Shown: positions 1-7,605 of the stretch, one piece after another
Layout of the letters: every line of letters starts with the position of its first letter
Position numbering within the stretch: the first letter of the stretch is position 1
Assembly: GCA_964369845.1 (NCBI GenBank)
Contig: CAYJFJ010000018.1
Coordinates: 1-26,176, forward strand
DNA length: 26,176 nucleotides
Source of the DNA: CAKOSP01 sp964369845
GTDB taxonomy: Bacteria; Bacillota_I; Bacilli_A; RF39; UBA660
Direction: 5' to 3'
The notes under the pieces: model-generated
What the model was told of the DNA's origin: nothing
Databases searched by the model: none
The model's input: the letters and a program-made list of their open reading frames with translations, nothing else
Translations under genes and position numbers: made by a program

Positions 1-1
1 A

Positions 2-25
2 AACTATACTAATTAAAGTATAGTT
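2..25 (-). terminator. Hairpin after the surface-protein gene
   Basis: A perfect 9-bp inverted repeat (AACTATACT / AGTATAGTT) with a 6-nt loop lies 6 nt past the stop codon of the minus-strand gene that ends at 32. The window edge hides any U-tract, so termination is inferred from position and symmetry only. Confidence 0.5.
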
Positions 26-31
26 CAAATA

Positions 32-1369
32 TTAAACGCTTTGTTTATTCTTATTATAAATAATACCAATAATTCCAATTAATGAAATAATAGCAATTCC
101 AATATAAATTATAATATTATCACCAGTATCAGGATTTACATTATCATCCTCAGGCACTGTTTCTTCAGGTGTTGTTTCTTCAGGTGTTGTTTCTTCAGGT
201 GTTGTTTCTACATTTGCTTCTTCTACTACAAATGAGCCACGAAGAATTTCACCAGATAAAAGTTCAACATCTATATCGTATGTACCAGCATCTAAAGATT
301 TTAAATATTCATTAGTTACTGAAACAATTACACTACCTTCAGTAAATTTAAAATATTTATTAATTAAAGAATATTCAATATATTTACCATTAATATATAC
401 ATCATTAACTCGACCATCAACTTCACTAAAATCATAGTCAAACTTTATTTTAACATCATCACTAGAATCAATTTCAAATTTAGGCACTATCACTTCATTA
501 GTTTCAGGATCTTTAACTGACTCTATTACTGTTCTTTCAGATTCAACATCAATTGTAATATCAGAATCTACAGAATCAATAGTCATTTCAAATTCTTTAA
601 CATTATCAGTTAACTGCTCAACATCATTAAATTTAACAGATGTTAGATAACATCCGCTTTTCGCATAAATTGTAAAAGTGGTTGAATAACCTGACAATAT
701 TCTAAATTGTCTTTGTGAAAGTGTCCATGAATGTTCGTCTAAATTAAATACTACATCATGACCAATAATACCTTCAATTTCTACATTTCTAATTTCATCA
801 TTATAATTACCAGTTTGATCAACATATTTTATTTCATAATTATTTTTACCTTCTGTAATTAGCTGAGCAGGATTATTCCATACCCAACCTCTAGTAAGAT
901 TAATTGATGAAATTTCATCGCCAGCATAACCATGATCTAAAAAACTAGGACCTGTATAAGAAGCCTTTTCAACTATAAATTTAACAGGCAACTTATATTC
1001 AGAGCCATCACTTAAAGTAACAACTAAATTTGATGTAATATATAAACCAGTAACATCAATACCTTTAACATTATTGACCTGTATACTAACAAAACCATCT
1101 TTAGGAATTGTATTCCCATTATTAAGAGTAACTTCAAATTGATCTGATTCAAATACAGCACTAGAAATTGTCAATTCTTCTCCAGCATTATTATAAATTC
1201 TAAAACTTTCCCATTTACTTGTATCATAAGTAACACTTCCTAAATCAAATACTGTAATTGGTACAGCATTTATTGTTTTAAAAACAATTGAATCATTAGC
1301 TCTTACGTTACTAATTCCAATAAATAAGGAAGTAACTGCAATAGCTAACATAAATAAATATTTTTTCAT
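32..1369 (-). CDS. LPXTG-like cell-surface protein with NPDTG sorting signal
   Basis: This is a 445-residue exported surface protein of unknown ligand or function. Residues 1-24 form a signal peptide, with likely cleavage after VRA. Residues 30-135 read as a beta-rich, Ig/HYDIN-like domain, and the middle (about 140-390) is beta-rich but unrecognised. Residues 393-410 are a Pro/Glu/Thr linker with three PEETT-type repeats (15-bp DNA repeats near 168-212). The C-terminus has the sorting-signal layout: NPDTGD, a hydrophobic helix of about 20 residues, then a short Lys/Asn tail. By analogy with LPXTG proteins, a sortase would cut at NPDTG and link the protein to peptidoglycan; no sortase is in the window. 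The ATG is preceded by GAAGGG, and a -35/-10 pair lies just upstream. It is a single-gene unit, divergent from the RNase J chimera. Export and anchoring are well supported; the role is not. Confidence 0.8.
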   Translation of the reverse strand: MKKYLFMLAIAVTSLFIGISNVRANDSIVFKTINAVPITVFDLGSVTYDTSKWESFRIYNNAGEELTISSAVFESDQFEVTLNNGNTIPKDGFVSIQVNNVKGIDVTGLYITSNLVVTLSDGSEYKLPVKFIVEKASYTGPSFLDHGYAGDEISSINLTRGWVWNNPAQLITEGKNNYEIKYVDQTGNYNDEIRNVEIEGIIGHDVVFNLDEHSWTLSQRQFRILSGYSTTFTIYAKSGCYLTSVKFNDVEQLTDNVKEFEMTIDSVDSDITIDVESERTVIESVKDPETNEVIVPKFEIDSSDDVKIKFDYDFSEVDGRVNDVYINGKYIEYSLINKYFKFTEGSVIVSVTNEYLKSLDAGTYDIDVELLSGEILRGSFVVEEANVETTPEETTPEETTPEETVPEDDNVNPDTGDNIIIYIGIAIISLIGIIGIIYNKNKQSV

Positions 1370-1393
1370 ATTTTCCCTTCTTTCATATGTATA

Positions 1394-1422
1394 TTTATAC
1401 CACTAAATAGATTAAAAATCAA
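1394..1422 (-). promoter_or_regulatory. Promoter of the surface-protein gene
   Basis: On the minus strand, TTGATT (1417-1422) and TATAAA (1394-1399) are separated by exactly 17 nt, about 25 nt upstream of the start codon at 1369. This is a sigma-A-type match by eye. Confidence 0.55.
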
Positions 1423-1453
1423 GCATTTATCAAAATATAGAGTACAAATAGAA

Positions 1454-1482
1454 TAGACAAAATATTTAATCTATGCTATAAC
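1454..1482 (+). promoter_or_regulatory. Promoter of the RNase J fragment
   Basis: TAGACA (1454-1459) and TATAAC (1477-1482) are 17 nt apart, upstream of the plus-strand gene that starts at 1530. An AGAAAGAAGGA ribosome-binding stretch lies before its ATG. The broken gene therefore still has intact-looking expression signals. Confidence 0.55.
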
Positions 1483-1529
1483 CATTTTGTTAAAACAACT
1501 TTATTTAAAAGAAGAAAGAAGGATAAATA

Positions 1530-2423
<894 letters not shown>

Positions 2424-2451
2424 TTTTTTACTTATTTTTGGAAAAATTCAT

Positions 2452-2490
2452 CAAAAAAAGACAAACAGGTTTTAATTTTACCTATTTGTC
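2452..2490 (-). terminator. Terminator downstream of the coupling-protein gene
   Basis: Read on the minus strand, an 11-bp stem (GACAAATAGGT / ACCTGTTTGTC, with one wobble) and a 9-nt AT loop are followed by about seven Us. It would end transcription from the T4SS genes, although the hairpin probably came with the IS1182 remnant. Confidence 0.55.
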
Positions 2491-2499
2491 AACAGTCTG

Positions 2500-2520
2500 A
2501 AAAGCTCATTATGAGCTTTT
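2500..2520. terminator. Short bidirectional hairpin between convergent genes
   Basis: AAAAGCTCAT and ATGAGCTTTT form a perfect inverted repeat around a single T, which folds as an 8-9 bp stem. It lies between the plus-strand chimera and the minus-strand coupling-protein gene and has A/T flanks on both sides. Confidence 0.5.
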
Positions 2521-2542
2521 TATCTATTATAAATACTTTTTG

Positions 2543-4780
2543 TTATTCATCAAAAAAATCATCGAAAAATTCATCATCACTTACTAATTTGTCATCAATA
2601 ATTTTACTATCAGTATCTACTGATATTTTTGGTTTTTCAGTTTCTTCTGTAGAAACAACTTTTTCTACTGCTTGAACTGGAGCATTTGAAAAAGTACTTT
2701 CTGCTATAACAGGTTGTTCTGCTTTTTTTGATTCTTCAATCAATCTTTTTTCTTCTTCATCCAGTTCTTTAAGTTTTTTATCTATATCTTTCATCATTGC
2801 ATCAATATCTAAATCAAGCAATGACTTTGGCTGTTGAGGATTTGGATTTTGTAGTTTGTTATTATCTACATTACCTATACTTTGAGGATTTGAAGTAGGA
2901 TTACCTCCACCAAATGGATTACCTCCACCAAATGGATTTCCTCCACCAAACGGATTTCCTCCACCAAACGGATTTCCTCCACCAAATGGATTTCCTCCGC
3001 CAAACGGATTTCCTCCACCAAATGGATTATTCATTCCTCCATCAAAGTTTTTTCCTTCTTCCATCATTTTTTTCTTTTTTTCTTCAGTTACATATTTTTT
3101 AACATCAAACATGGCAACTTCATTAAAAGGTCTGATTGGATAATCTGCAAGCGGAAATTCTTCTCCCCACTCAATTTTATAATTAGGTTTGAACTGTGTT
3201 TTAAACGGATTAGTTCTTAATCTAATAATAATAGCTTGAAATAATTTTAACTTTTGCAAATCAGAAACAGTAATAAGTGGTGTTGATGCTGTTTTATCTT
3301 TGTCTTTAGATTTAACCTCACCACACATTTTACTAATTTCTTCTAATGCTTTTAACTCTGTAGATATTAAATATATTAGATTACCACAGTTACCTTTTAT
3401 AATCTCTGCTATATGTTCTTTATATACTTCTACTAACTGAGCATAATTTTGTATTATAAATGTAAATCTTATAGCTCTACTTCTTGCTGCAGATACCATT
3501 GCATCTACATCTTTTAAAGGTGGCATGTTAGCAAATTCATCTAAAATGAAATTCGTTCTAAATGGTAATCTCCCACCATTTTCCTGAGCAACATCGATTA
3601 ATGTTTCATAGCATTGTTTAATAAAAATTGTCATTAAACTATGATATGTTTTTTTCTCATCATGTATTACTAAAAATACTGCAGTTTTTTTTCTACCAAT
3701 ATCTCTCATATCAAAATCACTATATGAAAGCATTTCACTCAAGTTCTCTTTTGTTGAAAACATTGCTATTTTTTGTCTAAATGTTGATAAAATACTTCCT
3801 TTTGTTTCATTTGGTGCAGTAATTGTAGATGATGCAAAAATGTAAGGTTTTGAATGTTCACCTTTTAATAAAAAATATTCTTTTATGTATGTACTTGATG
3901 CAGCATATCTTTCTTCCCCAATTGTACTCATGAAATTTATACTATTTAAATTTATTTCTTTTTCTTCAGCATCATTAAATAACCCTAAACTAAGTCCTGC
4001 AAAATAATCTGCAGAAGTTTTTTCCCAGAATGGATCTTTACTTCCTTGTTCGTATAAGATGTTTAGTGCTACATCGTTTAGTAATTCTACTGCTTTATCC
4101 CTATCATTACCTTTATAATATCTATAAGGAAGTGACAAAGGATTCCAAGAGTTACCTTTTTGAGGTTCTCTAAAGTTTAATAATACAACGTTATATCCTT
4201 TTGCTTTTAAATTTTCTGCAGTATATTTATATAATTCTCCTTTTGGGTCAGTAATTATCATACTTTCTCCCTTACGAGATAAAATGTTTACCATTGGTTT
4301 AACTAAACATTCCGTTTTACCTGAACCTGTCGAACCTATAATTAAGTTATGATATTCTCCATTATCAACAAATGTACCTTTTTCATTGTTTATAAGAGGT
4401 ATTCCTGCTGCTTCTATATTTTTATTACTTATATTAACTTGTTCAACATCTTTGCTAGCCATAATTTCTTTTTCTTTTGACCATCTAGAATATCCTTCAA
4501 CTTTTTTTTCTTCTAACTTTATACCCAGTCCATAACCTTTTTCTTTATTAAATATATAAGATGATACACTTGTAAATATTAAAATTAATACTCCGAAAAA
4601 TAATCCTAAAGTAGCTGCTAAATAGTCAGGAGTAAATGCTTTGAATGGAAGTAATCCATAAAATTCTCCTTCATTTGCAAATGAAGTAATATTAAGTATT
4701 AATATTGCACACAAGTAAAGTAATCCCAATGCATAACCTGCAAATATAAAAAAATCTTTTGGTTCTATTTTAAATTTCAT
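2543..4780 (-). CDS. VirD4/TraG-family type IV coupling protein
   Basis: This 745-residue inner-membrane ATPase normally recruits substrates (relaxosome DNA or effector proteins) to a type IV secretion channel. Two N-terminal membrane helices are at about 12-34 and 55-78. Walker A (GSTGSGKT) is at 149-156, with TDPKGE near 177 and Walker B (LDEFANMP) near 412-420; all are intact. The C-terminal 160 residues are unusual: seven NPFGGG repeats (about 585-627), a Gln/Asn/Pro stretch, a charged helix near 660-695, and a very acidic end containing DDEFFDDFFDE. This tail may bind substrate or channel proteins, which is inference. The gene is the last of the T4SS set, 43 nt after the lipoprotein stop, with GGAGGC before the ATG. 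Family assignment is firm; DNA versus protein substrates cannot be told from the sequence. Confidence 0.93.
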   Translation of the reverse strand: MKFKIEPKDFFIFAGYALGLLYLCAILILNITSFANEGEFYGLLPFKAFTPDYLAATLGLFFGVLILIFTSVSSYIFNKEKGYGLGIKLEEKKVEGYSRWSKEKEIMASKDVEQVNISNKNIEAAGIPLINNEKGTFVDNGEYHNLIIGSTGSGKTECLVKPMVNILSRKGESMIITDPKGELYKYTAENLKAKGYNVVLLNFREPQKGNSWNPLSLPYRYYKGNDRDKAVELLNDVALNILYEQGSKDPFWEKTSADYFAGLSLGLFNDAEEKEINLNSINFMSTIGEERYAASSTYIKEYFLLKGEHSKPYIFASSTITAPNETKGSILSTFRQKIAMFSTKENLSEMLSYSDFDMRDIGRKKTAVFLVIHDEKKTYHSLMTIFIKQCYETLIDVAQENGGRLPFRTNFILDEFANMPPLKDVDAMVSAARSRAIRFTFIIQNYAQLVEVYKEHIAEIIKGNCGNLIYLISTELKALEEISKMCGEVKSKDKDKTASTPLITVSDLQKLKLFQAIIIRLRTNPFKTQFKPNYKIEWGEEFPLADYPIRPFNEVAMFDVKKYVTEEKKKKMMEEGKNFDGGMNNPFGGGNPFGGGNPFGGGNPFGGGNPFGGGNPFGGGNPFGGGNPTSNPQSIGNVDNNKLQNPNPQQPKSLLDLDIDAMMKDIDKKLKELDEEEKRLIEESKKAEQPVIAESTFSNAPVQAVEKVVSTEETEKPKISVDTDSKIIDDKLVSDDEFFDDFFDE
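2901..3029 (-). repeat. Seven 18-bp tandem repeats encoding NPFGGG
   Basis: Seven near-identical 18-bp units in the coupling-protein gene differ only at a few third positions (AAT/AAC, CCA/CCG). Each encodes Asn-Pro-Phe-Gly-Gly-Gly, so copy number can change by slippage without breaking the frame. This is a coding repeat, not a CRISPR array. Confidence 0.9.
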
Positions 4781-4801
4781 TTTTTTGCCTCCAACAAAAG
4801 T

Positions 4802-4830
4802 ATTATACTATACTTTTTTTATTTTAACTA
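4802..4830 (-). promoter_or_regulatory. Possible promoter of the coupling-protein gene
   Basis: A perfect TATAAT (minus strand, 4802-4807) lies 22 nt before the coupling-protein ATG. The sequence 17 nt further up, TAGTTA (4825-4830), is a poor -35. The -10 box sits inside a hairpin-forming repeat (AAAAGTAT 4797-4804 / ATACTTTT 4810-4817). Confidence 0.3.
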
Positions 4831-5528
4831 TACTTTTTTTTAACAATAATTACAATGACAATAATTAATATTGTCGAAAGTGGAATAATCACAAAAATTA
4901 GGTTACTACTTGAATTTGTTTCTGGACTAGTAACGTTTGTTTCCTTGTTATCTTCATCAGTTTTATCGTCTTCTTCTGGCTCAGAAGGGTCTTCTTTTTC
5001 TGGATTTTCATATTCTATTTTTACATAGATATCTGCATCATATTTTGAATTTTCTGTTATTATCCACGTATGTACGTTAGCTTCTTTAATATCTGCGTTA
5101 CTTTCTAATATATTATTTCCTTCAACATTTATTGTTACATAACTCAAATCTTGATATTTATCAAAACACATAAATTTATTATTAGTTTGTATTTCTATAT
5201 TACCATAATTTTCTTTTACATCAACTACATTGTAACAATAATTGATAAAATTAGACTTGTAATAATTCAATACATCGAAGTCATAACTATATTTTACATA
5301 ACCAGGTGTTTGATATATATCATAATATTCTACACCTTCTATTTTAGCATTGATATCACTCGACCCAAAATCATCATTATGAGCTGGATAATACCATGGT
5401 GTATATTCAATTAACGGATCATATGTAAGTTCTAAACTTTCATTAATTTTCGTGTCCAAATTTATTGTATATTCAACTTCACATCCAGTTATAATCAATA
5501 AGCAAACTATTAAAATTATTTTTTTCAT
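4824..5528 (-). CDS. Lipoprotein with extra C-terminal membrane helix, T4SS-linked
   Basis: I do not recognise this 234-residue family. The N-terminus is a clear lipoprotein signal: MKKIILIVCLLIITGC, with lipidation expected at Cys16. Residues 17-165 form an exported beta-rich domain with several Tyr/Asn-rich segments and two cysteines (near 92 and 114). A strongly acidic, Thr/Ser-rich linker (about 170-205) leads to a C-terminal helix (IIPLSTILIIVIVIIV) and a KKKYS end. The mature protein would thus be held to the membrane at both ends. The start lies one base after the stop of the SpoIID/P60 gene (TAAAATG), so the two are translationally coupled and probably act together, for example in placing the wall hydrolase or as a channel subunit (inference). 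No VirB8-like protein was recognised in the cluster; this or the Ig-like protein at 13291 could fill that place, but there is no sequence proof. Confidence 0.75.
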   Translation of the reverse strand: MKKIILIVCLLIITGCEVEYTINLDTKINESLELTYDPLIEYTPWYYPAHNDDFGSSDINAKIEGVEYYDIYQTPGYVKYSYDFDVLNYYKSNFINYCYNVVDVKENYGNIEIQTNNKFMCFDKYQDLSYVTINVEGNNILESNADIKEANVHTWIITENSKYDADIYVKIEYENPEKEDPSEPEEDDKTDEDNKETNVTSPETNSSSNLIFVIIPLSTILIIVIVIIVKKKYS

Positions 5529-5529
5529 T

Positions 5530-7515
5530 TTATCCTACTTTCATTGTCCCTGAAAAATATACATCTTCAAATTCTGTTTCAGTGTAATATGGCGTTGATT
5601 CATAATAATCTGACATGTCAACTGCATATCTACCTTTAGAATTTGTTGTTGATATTGTTTGTATTACTAAACTATCTATTCCTCCACCAGTTGCATGCGC
5701 TATTGTTATTTGCTCATTGTCATAATCTGTTCCAACTATTAACATAATATGACCTTCTTGCCAAACTAAATCTCCTGGCATTGCTTCAAAACTAGTTCCA
5801 CCACTAAATAATTTATATTTTTCTCCATAATTACCTTGCGTTGCAGATGTTCCTGCTGAATTTTTGAATCCTGCATTTCTAAAAGTCCATGATACAAACG
5901 ACGAACAGTCTGGTCCGTATCCAGTATATGGGCCATAACCTCCGTAAAAATATCCACCACTAAAAGCTGATCCCCAGTTTTTATCTGCTCCATAAAATGA
6001 GAATATATTTGATGTTTGAATTCCCTGTATTGAAGTAGAACTATGTCCTCCTGAATAAGTATAAGGTATTTTAACCCCGTAATCTAACCATAATGTGTTA
6101 ACTAACGTTACTCCAGCTTCAACTACAGCATCTCTTGAGCCTAAATCATAATCGGTTACTTCGTCGTATATCAATTCGTTAAAATCTTCTAAATTACTTC
6201 CTTCTTTTTCTAATAATAAATATAATGGAACATTTAAAATTCCTTCACTATTTGTTGGCATTGACAAATCATAATTTGAACTACTTGATTTATTAATAGT
6301 CATTATTTCAGTGCCATTATAATAATATGTTAATATTTGATCAAAAAGGTATGTTTCATTAATGGCTAAGTGTGCTCCTCCAAATTGACTCATTCCTCCA
6401 TGATTATTTTGATTACATAGTTTATCGTCGTTGAACCAATCTGGATCAGTTCCATATCTATGCACAAAAGTTTGAGGAATAAGCTGTTCTTGCATTGTTG
6501 CGTGTGTTTTCGAACCATAACCCACTACATAATTTATTCCAGATATTCCCTGGTAACAAAGAGCAGAAAATTCACCATAGTGAACTTCTTCGTCTTTTAC
6601 TAAAATTAATCCTTTAGTAGCTCTTACTGTTTCCTGATAAATACTATCGCTTTCTAGAGCTATCTCTTTTTCTGCTTCGTCGTATGCTACTGTTCTTGTA
6701 TCTAAAACACATGTTTCATTTACTCTTTGAACAATAACTGACCTTATTGCTATTGCTTGGGCTTTTAAAAATTCTGGAGCATCAGAAAATACACTAGCTT
6801 CTGAATAAAGTGAGATTGCTACTAAATCTTCTAAATCTACCCCTTCATCAATTGTTATACCGTTTTCTACTACCTCGTAAGTATCACACGTTTTTTCAAG
6901 TTCAAAATATGGGTATTGTCCTACTTGAGTCGATAAATTCGCTACAACTACAATTATAATGATTAGAAGTAATATAATCCCTAAAACTATCCACGTTACT
7001 GGGTTAGCAAGAAGTGCTACAACTGCACTTCCAATTGCACTTCCTGTTGCAGTTGTTGCTGCTGCACCTGCTGTTGTTGCTGCTGCTCCGGCTGTTGTTG
7101 CTGCTGCCCCCGCTGTTGTTGCTGCCGCTCCGGCAGTTGTTGCTGTCGCTCCTGTTCCTGCTGTTGCCGTGGCTCCGGCTGCTGCTCCTCCTGTTCCTGC
7201 TGTTGCTCCACCTGCTCCAGAAACTCCTGCTGGTGATGTCATTGGTGACTTTGGTATTTTATTTCCTAAAGGAGAATTTGCACCAGTACTATTAGGTTTG
7301 AATTTATTTCCGAATTTGTTTTTTACCTTATCTTTTACCGGATCTGTTTTTTCTTTCAAATATCTTTTTGCTTTATTTTTTACAAATTCTTTTCCTTGTG
7401 ATTCAATCAGATTTTCTGATTCGTTATCTTCTACTAAATCATTGTCTAATACTTCTTCTTCATTTTGTTCTTTGTCTTCTTCTGATGGATCTAAGTATTC
7501 TTCTTCGTTTCCCAT
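5530..7515 (-). CDS. SpoIID + NlpC/P60 peptidoglycan hydrolase of the T4SS
   Basis: A 661-residue bitopic wall hydrolase that fits the VirB1/CwlT role of opening the wall for the secretion channel. Order: acidic cytosolic tail (1-40); basic region (44-75); low-complexity Gly/Ala/Thr linker (about 98-157) with AATTAG-type repeats; membrane helix (164-192); SpoIID-type domain (about 220-405) with YSEASVFSDAPEFLKAQAIAIRS near 238 and the family-typical HGGMSQFG..YYYNGTEI block near 372-403; NlpC/P60 domain (about 465-645) with DCSSF (Cys537), EGHIML (His589) and a later His near 607. SpoIID proteins are lytic transglycosylases and NlpC/P60 enzymes cut peptide stems, so the fusion could cut both glycan and peptide. 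Conjugation hydrolases more often pair an SLT/lysozyme domain with CHAP or P60. The start is supported by AGGTGATGAAATG and an extended -10 upstream. It is co-transcribed with the lipoprotein. Domain calls are strong; the activity is inferred. Confidence 0.88.
   Translation of the reverse strand: MGNEEEYLDPSEEDKEQNEEEVLDNDLVEDNESENLIESQGKEFVKNKAKRYLKEKTDPVKDKVKNKFGNKFKPNSTGANSPLGNKIPKSPMTSPAGVSGAGGATAGTGGAAAGATATAGTGATATTAGAAATTAGAAATTAGAAATTAGAAATTATGSAIGSAVVALLANPVTWIVLGIILLLIIIIVVVANLSTQVGQYPYFELEKTCDTYEVVENGITIDEGVDLEDLVAISLYSEASVFSDAPEFLKAQAIAIRSVIVQRVNETCVLDTRTVAYDEAEKEIALESDSIYQETVRATKGLILVKDEEVHYGEFSALCYQGISGINYVVGYGSKTHATMQEQLIPQTFVHRYGTDPDWFNDDKLCNQNNHGGMSQFGGAHLAINETYLFDQILTYYYNGTEIMTINKSSSSNYDLSMPTNSEGILNVPLYLLLEKEGSNLEDFNELIYDEVTDYDLGSRDAVVEAGVTLVNTLWLDYGVKIPYTYSGGHSSTSIQGIQTSNIFSFYGADKNWGSAFSGGYFYGGYGPYTGYGPDCSSFVSWTFRNAGFKNSAGTSATQGNYGEKYKLFSGGTSFEAMPGDLVWQEGHIMLIVGTDYDNEQITIAHATGGGIDSLVIQTISTTNSKGRYAVDMSDYYESTPYYTETEFEDVYFSGTMKVG
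7030..7215 (-). repeat. GC-rich Ala/Thr/Gly-coding repeat tract
   Basis: Direct repeats of about 30 bp (GCxGCxGTTGTTGCTGCx pattern on the plus strand) encode the AATTAG linker of the SpoIID/P60 protein. The tract is sharply GC-richer than anything else in this AT-rich window and produces long overlapping Leu-rich and Gln-rich shadow frames that are not genes. Confidence 0.8.
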
Positions 7516-7538
7516 TTCATCACCTGCTTACTGCTAAA

Positions 7539-7547
7539 ATTATAACA
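7539..7547 (-). promoter_or_regulatory. Extended -10 promoter of the SpoIID/P60-lipoprotein unit
   Basis: The minus strand reads TGTTATAAT, a TGn-extended -10, about 23 nt before the ATG at 7515, with no good -35. The 17 bp around it (AAAATATGTTATAATTT) recur before the virB2-like gene near 13159-13175, which suggests shared control of the two T4SS units. Confidence 0.55.
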
Positions 7548-7576
7548 TATTTTGATTGACTTAAAAAGTTTTTCAT

Positions 7577-7603
7577 AAAAAAAAGCAAATTATATTAATT
7601 CGC
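7577..7603 (-). terminator. Terminator after the VirB4 gene
   Basis: The minus strand has GCGAATT, a 5-nt loop and AATTTGC (one G-U pair), then eight Us. It begins 3 nt after the VirB4 stop, so it separates the virB2-virB4 unit from the SpoIID/P60 unit, which has its own promoter. Confidence 0.65.
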
Positions 7604-7605
7604 CT

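Noticed and set aside
2901..3029. CRISPR-like array of seven 18-bp repeats
   Set aside because: The units are directly adjacent with no spacers, lie in frame in the coupling protein gene and encode NPFGGG.
4797..4817. Terminator between the lipoprotein and coupling-protein genes
   Set aside because: The hairpin is real, but on the minus strand it is followed by only four Us and overlaps a TATAAT box, so read-through is likely.
5766..5993. 75-codon minus-strand frame inside the P60 domain
   Set aside because: It overlaps the catalytic region of the hydrolase in another frame and has no family signal or separate start site.
7014..7295. Leu-rich and Gln-rich open frames over the Ala/Thr tract
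   Set aside because: They are shadow frames of the GCx/ACx codon repeats of the SpoIID/P60 gene; they have no RBS and only low-complexity content.
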